From: Rugosibacter sp.
Lineage (GTDB): Bacteria > Pseudomonadota > Gammaproteobacteria > Burkholderiales > Rhodocyclaceae
Reading direction: 5' to 3'
NCBI GenBank assembly: GCA_004322535.1
Contig: SCUZ01000060.1
Location: 1 to 58,691, forward strand
Length of the DNA stretch: 58,691 nt
The translations under genes and the position numbers were made by a program. Below, piece by piece: positions 54,864 to 58,691 of the stretch. Every line of letters starts with the position of its first letter. Positions within the stretch are counted from its first letter, which is position 1. The notes beneath the pieces are model-generated. The model ran no database searches. It was not told the origin of the DNA and was given only the letters and a program-made list of their open reading frames with translations.

Positions 54864-56046
54864 CGCCGCTCTGTTTGGACTGAACGCCCTGCAAAGTTAA
54901 TCCAGCGGCAGCCAATGCCTGTTGCAAAGCGGGCATTGCCTGCCGCAATTCCGACAGGGCGGCATCCGACATCTGCAGCTTAAGCTGGACATTCTGACCA
55001 CTTAGCTGTACGCGGGCATCAATTTCACCCAAGCGCGGCAGCGCAAGGTGTAGTGTCGTTCGCCAGGCGGTGGTGTCTTCCGCTACAGCACCGGCTTCAG
55101 GCGCATCGCGCTCGATTGTCCACTCTATCATCTGCTTGGGCCAGACCTCCCCATGCCATACCAGACGCTGGGTTGCAGCCGCTTCAAGCTGCTGCTGAAC
55201 CAACGAGCGCAAATCATCCGGTATGCTCCAGACCGTCGCTGCCGAATTGGGCGATGTATTGGCTAACGCACGACCTTCCGCCACAAGCGCATTATCGCCA
55301 GACAAATCTCTGCCGAATAATTTTTGCAGCAATGCCAGGGGCGAAGCGCTCTGCGACGCCGCTTCACGCCGTATCACCAGCGCCGAGTCTTCTACCCTTT
55401 GCCCGTCCTCCACGGCACCTCCCAGAATCGCCCGCGTTACAGGTTGTGCGTATTGTCCCTGCGGCTCTGCAAGCAAGCTCGCCAGCGGGCGCTTGCCTAA
55501 TGCCCACTGCACTTGATGTGCTTCGTAAAACAGCCCGCTCGTACTGACCGCAGAAGCCAGCTGCGCGGGCAGACGCTGTGATAACTCGGTGGCACTCAAT
55601 GATGACAAAGGCATCAGGGAACGCCCTTTGGTCAACATCGCTGCAGGCGCCGACTCGCCTTCCTGTGGCAAAAGCGCAGCCATCTGTCGGCCAAGGGGAG
55701 ACAACATACTCTGTTGCAAAAGCTCGGCCATCCCCTTTGGGCCGGTCTCGGCCAATTGCCCAACTATTTTCGCCGCAATGGTTCCTCTCATGCGGGCAAC
55801 CACGACCAGTTCCAGGGTATCCCCGGCCTTGACGCTTTCGGGCAGAGCAAGCGTTAGCGACCTGCCCGCGACGAGTGCCTTGTAGGTATTTTCTGGCAGG
55901 ACTTCCTGAATACGTGCGCGAAACACCTGCCCTGACTGAAGATCAGGCAAGTCGGCAGGAATTTCCGCCACTGGGCGTAGCGAATTCACTGGCGCATCGG
56001 TCTGACTACGAACCTGAACACCCACCGGGGTGGGAACCATTACCAT
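54856..56046 (-). CDS. Second FliK-like hook-length control protein
   Basis: 396 residues. The N-terminal part (about 40-115) has a beta-rich segment (SGQVFRARIQEVLPENTYKALVAGRSLTLALPESVKAGDTLELVVVARMRGTIAAKIVGQL). The middle is low-complexity. The C-terminal part (about 290-385) resembles the FliK hook domain: PKQMIEWTIERDA ... WRTTLHLALPRLGEIDARVQLSGQNVQLKLQMSDAALSELRQAMPALQQALAAAGLTLQGV. It is distinct from the fliK at 26.8 kb. It overlaps flhX, so a paired role in export switching is likely but inferred. Confidence 0.82.
   Translation of the reverse strand: MVMVPTPVGVQVRSQTDAPVNSLRPVAEIPADLPDLQSGQVFRARIQEVLPENTYKALVAGRSLTLALPESVKAGDTLELVVVARMRGTIAAKIVGQLAETGPKGMAELLQQSMLSPLGRQMAALLPQEGESAPAAMLTKGRSLMPLSSLSATELSQRLPAQLASAVSTSGLFYEAHQVQWALGKRPLASLLAEPQGQYAQPVTRAILGGAVEDGQRVEDSALVIRREAASQSASPLALLQKLFGRDLSGDNALVAEGRALANTSPNSAATVWSIPDDLRSLVQQQLEAAATQRLVWHGEVWPKQMIEWTIERDAPEAGAVAEDTTAWRTTLHLALPRLGEIDARVQLSGQNVQLKLQMSDAALSELRQAMPALQQALAAAGLTLQGVQSKQSGDG
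55367..55390 (-). repeat. Diverged copy of dispersed 24-bp motif, in the second fliK-like gene
   Basis: On the minus strand 20 of 24 bases match, with the intact core TCGGCGCTGG and end CGGCG. It is in the sense direction and encodes DSALVIRR, a different frame from the flrB and flhF copies, in the low-complexity middle of the protein. Confidence 0.5.
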
Positions 56047-56136
56047 GACTAGTCACTCCTTTGGGCAGGGAGGCAAACCCTTTAGCGCCATGCTTTACCC
56101 ACACAAAACAAAGCTCACCAAATATTCAGGGATGGC

Positions 56137-56517
56137 TCATCCGAATGAAGCCTCCGTGGCTGAGCCCCCATTGGATAGCGCATCCATTACGGCATACGCA
56201 TGATGCATTTTTCGCCGCTGGTGTTGACTACCAAGAAACTGGCGTACATTCTCCATCCATGGTTCAGTATGGCAAAGGATTTCAGCATTATCCTCAAGAA
56301 TTTTCCGAATCATGGCTGCTTTTCGCGCCCGGTCGGCCCCGCTCAAGGATTCGACACCCACGCTTTCCTCCGTCATGAGCTTGTCGCGCAGTATGGAAAC
56401 GCGGCTCTCCAGCGCGATAAGCTTATCCCACTCGTTGGCCTGCGCAGCCGCCACCATCTGCTCGGATAGCGCATACATTTCTTCATAGATAACGAGTTGA
56501 CTGGACACTGACGTCAT
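56137..56517 (-). CDS. fliT: Flagellar chaperone FliT
   Basis: 126 residues, helical: VIYEEMYALSEQMVAAAQANEWDKLIALESRVSILRDKL, then ILEDNAEILCHTEPWMENVRQFLGSQ. FliT binds the cap protein FliD before export. Its place directly after fliS and fliD supports the call. A paralogue with the same blocks is encoded at 3666-4019. The upstream gap to fliS is only 8 bp. Confidence 0.9.
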   Translation of the reverse strand: MTSVSSQLVIYEEMYALSEQMVAAAQANEWDKLIALESRVSILRDKLMTEESVGVESLSGADRARKAAMIRKILEDNAEILCHTEPWMENVRQFLGSQHQRRKMHHAYAVMDALSNGGSATEASFG

Positions 56518-56525
56518 GGCGAGAC

Positions 56526-56957
56526 TCAGGCAGCAACCTTGTTCTTTTGGTGTGCAAGGACTGCCGGATCATCGGCAATCTCTTCCCACGCCGACTTGAT
56601 CTCACCCAGCAGGGAAGTCACCTCATTCAACGCGGCCTGATCATCGTGTAAATTGGCATGTAGCAGGCGTCTGCACATATAGTCGTAGAGCGCTGCCAGC
56701 CGATTTGCCAACTCATCGGCTGCAGAAAAGTCGAGACTAGCTGCCAGCCCATTGGAAATAATATCGATTGCCTGAGAGATCGCCTGGCCTTTCTCGGCAA
56801 CCTGTTTTTGTTGAATTGCATTGCTGGCTTTTGCAATAGCAAGCAACGCTCCATCGTAAAGCATCAAAATCAACTGATGAGGGGAAGCCGTGACCACACT
56901 GGTCTCCAATCCAACCTTGGCGTACGTTTGCGCAGCATGAGAAGTAGCAAAGGACAT
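56526..56957 (-). CDS. fliS: Flagellin chaperone FliS
   Basis: 143 residues. YAKVGLETSVVTASPHQLILMLYDGALLAIAKASNAIQQKQVAEKGQAISQAIDIISNGLAASLDFSAADELANRLAALYDYMCRRLLHANLHDDQAALNEVTSLLGEIKSAWEEI is a textbook FliS. It binds the flagellin C-terminus and prevents polymerisation in the cytosol. It lies 16 bp after fliD. Confidence 0.97.
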   Translation of the reverse strand: MSFATSHAAQTYAKVGLETSVVTASPHQLILMLYDGALLAIAKASNAIQQKQVAEKGQAISQAIDIISNGLAASLDFSAADELANRLAALYDYMCRRLLHANLHDDQAALNEVTSLLGEIKSAWEEIADDPAVLAHQKNKVAA

Positions 56958-56973
56958 GGAATTCTCCTGAAAA

Positions 56974-58362
56974 TTAGTTAGTTGAAGATCTGGCGAACTG
57001 TTGCGTCAAGTATTGGCTGGTCTTTTGCATATTGGCCATCATCGTATCCAGCGCAGTGAATTGGACGCGATAACGCGCCTCGATTTTTGCCAGGCGCAAA
57101 TTCAGCGCATCGCGACTATTGCCAATTTGCTTGATTGAGGCGGCGATACCGTCCGTACGGCTGGCGATCAGGCCATCGAATCCAATGCTGGTTCTCAGCA
57201 CTGAACTAAAGCGTACGGCAATACCCTCGTTACCTGTCGTAGTCTGCGTGAATAATGCCGTTACGTCTTTGTTCGGGTCCGCCAGCGCAGCAGCCAGTTT
57301 GGTGCTGTCGATCGCCAGCGTGCCATCTTTTTGCACTGCGATGCCAATATCCGATAGCGTACTAATGCCATTCGCAATGCCGGTAACGCTGGTATGCACG
57401 AGGTCGCTCAGCTGCGATTGAAGGGAACGCACCGTGCTATCACCATTGAGTATGGCTGCTGTTTTGGTTGCTACATTAAAACTCGAATTCGTCTTGAGCA
57501 GGTTAACAGCGTTGTTGTATCCCTGAACAAAGGTGTTGATCGCAGAGGTAATGGCATCCGTATCGGGAACGATCGTCAGCGTCGACATGCCAGGTGCGGC
57601 CAGTGTGCCCTTGGTCAGCTTGAAGGTAAGTCCCTCGATGGCATCCGTAACAGTGTTGGAAGAGCGGCTGATGTCGATCCCGTTGATGTTGAACAGTGCG
57701 TTATCGGCGGGTTGGGTCTGTAGCAGGCTGGCGGAGTCCAGTCCGGAGAGTAGGTTAGTGCCGCCACCGCCTGAGTCCGTCACCGCCACGGCAATGGAGC
57801 CCACCGCGCCGCTGGTGGTGGACGTTAACACCAGTCGGTTCGTGGTGCCATCGTTCAGGATAGTTGCCGTTACACCGGCGTGGGCGTCGTTAATGGCCTG
57901 GCGTATGCCCGCAAGTGTGTTGTTGCTGCTGTCAATGGTGATGTTAACGGCGCTGCCGCCACCAATGGTGATGGCCAAGGTGCCGGTATTGAACGTATCT
58001 GCTGTAGTGGCATAGCCTGTGGTGCTGCGCAGTGTGTGAAACTTGGCCAATTGCGTCACGCTCAAGGTATAACTGCCTGCTGCGGCAAGGCTGGAAGCAG
58101 AAGCAGTCACTACGGCAGCATCCGACACGGCAACCGACTTGCTACTGAAAGTAGTCGTTGCCGCCAGAGCCGCCGCCGCCGTTTGCAGGCTCGACAAGGC
58201 GCCCTTGATCGAGCCATACGCCGTCAGCTTGGCATTGTAGTTAGCCTCTTTGGTCGACAGCGTTGTCAAGGGTTGCTGCTCCAGCTGCATCAATTTGCTG
58301 ATGATCCCATTGACGTCGAGTCCAGAAGCAATGCCGGGTGATGAAATCGAACTTGTAGCCAT
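56974..58362 (-). CDS. fliD: Filament cap protein FliD
   Basis: 462 residues. The start ISSPGIASGLDVNGIISKLMQLEQQPLTTLSTKEANYNAKLTAYGSIKGALSSLQTAAAALA and the end (RDALNLRLAKIEARYRVQFTALDTMMANMQKTSQYLTQQFARSSTN) are the conserved coiled-coil ends of FliD, with variable cap domains between. GGAG lies 7 bp before the ATG. It is divergent from fliC and heads the fliD-S-T-K2-X-ycgR run. Confidence 0.97.
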   Translation of the reverse strand: MATSSISSPGIASGLDVNGIISKLMQLEQQPLTTLSTKEANYNAKLTAYGSIKGALSSLQTAAAALAATTTFSSKSVAVSDAAVVTASASSLAAAGSYTLSVTQLAKFHTLRSTTGYATTADTFNTGTLAITIGGGSAVNITIDSSNNTLAGIRQAINDAHAGVTATILNDGTTNRLVLTSTTSGAVGSIAVAVTDSGGGGTNLLSGLDSASLLQTQPADNALFNINGIDISRSSNTVTDAIEGLTFKLTKGTLAAPGMSTLTIVPDTDAITSAINTFVQGYNNAVNLLKTNSSFNVATKTAAILNGDSTVRSLQSQLSDLVHTSVTGIANGISTLSDIGIAVQKDGTLAIDSTKLAAALADPNKDVTALFTQTTTGNEGIAVRFSSVLRTSIGFDGLIASRTDGIAASIKQIGNSRDALNLRLAKIEARYRVQFTALDTMMANMQKTSQYLTQQFARSSTN

Positions 58363-58385
58363 GTGTGTACTCCTTCTGGTTGACT

Positions 58386-58412
58386 ATAACGGAAGCCCTC
58401 ACGAAATCTGTA
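58386..58412 (-). promoter_or_regulatory. Candidate sigma-28 promoter of fliD
   Basis: On the minus strand TACAGATT and TCCGTTAT with an 11-bp spacer match the FliA consensus at six and five of eight positions. It sits 23 bp before the fliD ATG. The match is clearly weaker than at fliC and flgM, but its position and spacing are right. Confidence 0.45.
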
Positions 58413-58472
58413 GGGTTATCTTAAATGTAAATGCCTGGCGCGCACTCACAGCGGACTGCAAAAAAATTACCC

Positions 58473-58499
58473 TAAAGTTTTACGCCAACCGCCCGTTAA
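58473..58499 (+). promoter_or_regulatory. Sigma-28 (FliA) promoter of fliC
   Basis: TAAAGTTT is a perfect -35 element, followed after exactly 11 bp by CCCGTTAA (six of eight). Transcription should start near 58506, leaving a leader of about 88 bases before the flagellin ATG. Confidence 0.85.
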
Positions 58500-58542
58500 A
58501 GGTTACAACTGCGGCGATCCTGCTTTGCAATTCAAGCAAACC

Positions 58543-58552
58543 GGAGGAGGAG
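58543..58552 (+). promoter_or_regulatory. GGA-rich element in the fliC leader
   Basis: GGAGGAGGAG lies about 40 bp before the fliC ATG, with no start codon at usable spacing. The true ribosome site AAGGAGA is at 58581-58587. Repeated GGA is the core of CsrA/RsmA binding sites, and a T8 run follows at 58569-58576. A translational control role is possible. Confidence 0.3.
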
Positions 58553-58593
58553 ATACCAACGAATTCCGTTTTTTTTAACCAAGGAGAATTTTC

Positions 58594-58691
58594 ATGGCAC
58601 AAGTCATTAATACCAACGTAGCTTCCTTGTTCGGCCAGAACGCGCTGAACAAATCCAATACCGCACTGCAAACCGCAATGCAACGCTTATC
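58594..58691 (+). CDS. fliC: Flagellin FliC, N-terminal fragment at window edge
   Basis: The first 32 codons read MAQVINTNVASLFGQNALNK then SNTALQTAMQRL, the D0/D1 start of flagellin (the common form is MAQVINTNxxSL...NLxxSxxxLxxxMxRLSSG). A strong ribosome site AAGGAGA lies 6 bp before the ATG, and a sigma-28 promoter lies upstream. The rest of the gene is outside the window. Confidence 0.93.
   Translation, partial: MAQVINTNVASLFGQNALNKSNTALQTAMQRL

Noticed and set aside
1-58691. CRISPR arrays, tRNA or rRNA genes, insertion sequences
   Set aside because: No regularly spaced direct repeats, cloverleaf-like tRNA or transposase-like frame was seen. The dispersed 24-bp motif is irregularly spaced and on both strands, unlike CRISPR.

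Overview
The window looks like a chromosomal segment of a polarly flagellated betaproteobacterium. A Nitrosomonadales-type organism is my best guess, but the genus cannot be resolved from sequence alone. The basis is the overall gene content: a near-complete flagellar locus with FlrBC-type sigma-54 control, FlhF/FlhG/FliA, two stator sets (MotAB and MotCD), heme A synthase, RdgC, and the GreB/LolA/FtsK housekeeping genes. Base composition is moderate and even. I saw no rRNA, tRNA, insertion sequence, prophage or CRISPR array.

Layout. Positions 1-11.2 kb are mostly housekeeping: a partial BepA-like protease, moaC, heme A synthase, greB, a stray second fliT-like gene, a frame-broken pseudogene, a chorismatase-family enzyme, rdgC, lolA, ada and ftsK. 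Positions 11.4-15.2 kb hold motB, motA and a diguanylate cyclase. A non-flagellar insert at 15.3-18.2 kb encodes a membrane-anchored methyltransferase, a lipoprotein and a secreted carbonic-anhydrase-like protein. From 18.3 kb to the end the region is flagellar: fliE-flrC-flrB (minus), fliFGHIJ, fliK, fliLMNOPQR (plus), flgBCDEFGHIJKL plus a lipoprotein (minus), flgA, flgMN (plus), flhB-flhA-flhF-flhG-fliA-motC-motD (minus), fliD-fliS-fliT-fliK2-flhX-ycgR (minus) and the start of fliC (plus).

Regulation can be read directly from the DNA. Four near-perfect or perfect sigma-54 (-24/-12) promoters precede fliE, fliK, flgK and flgB. Convincing sigma-28 promoters precede flgM and fliC, with weaker ones before fliD and motA. 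An inverted repeat CGGCAA-N3-TTGCCG sits at fliF/flrB, flgK, flgA/flgB and flhB and is a candidate operator for the flagellar activator.

The most unusual signal is a dispersed motif of about 24 bp: AAAGTCGGCGCTGG followed by CGAGACGGCG. It occurs about nine times on both strands, mostly inside coding sequence at linkers, signal peptides or protein tails, and once between flgE and flgF. It behaves like a short invasive repeat or a repeated protein-binding site and is not explained by any annotated gene. Other points of interest are an FlhG with both P-loop lysines replaced, a carbonic-anhydrase-like protein lacking a zinc-ligand histidine, and a duplicated FliT.
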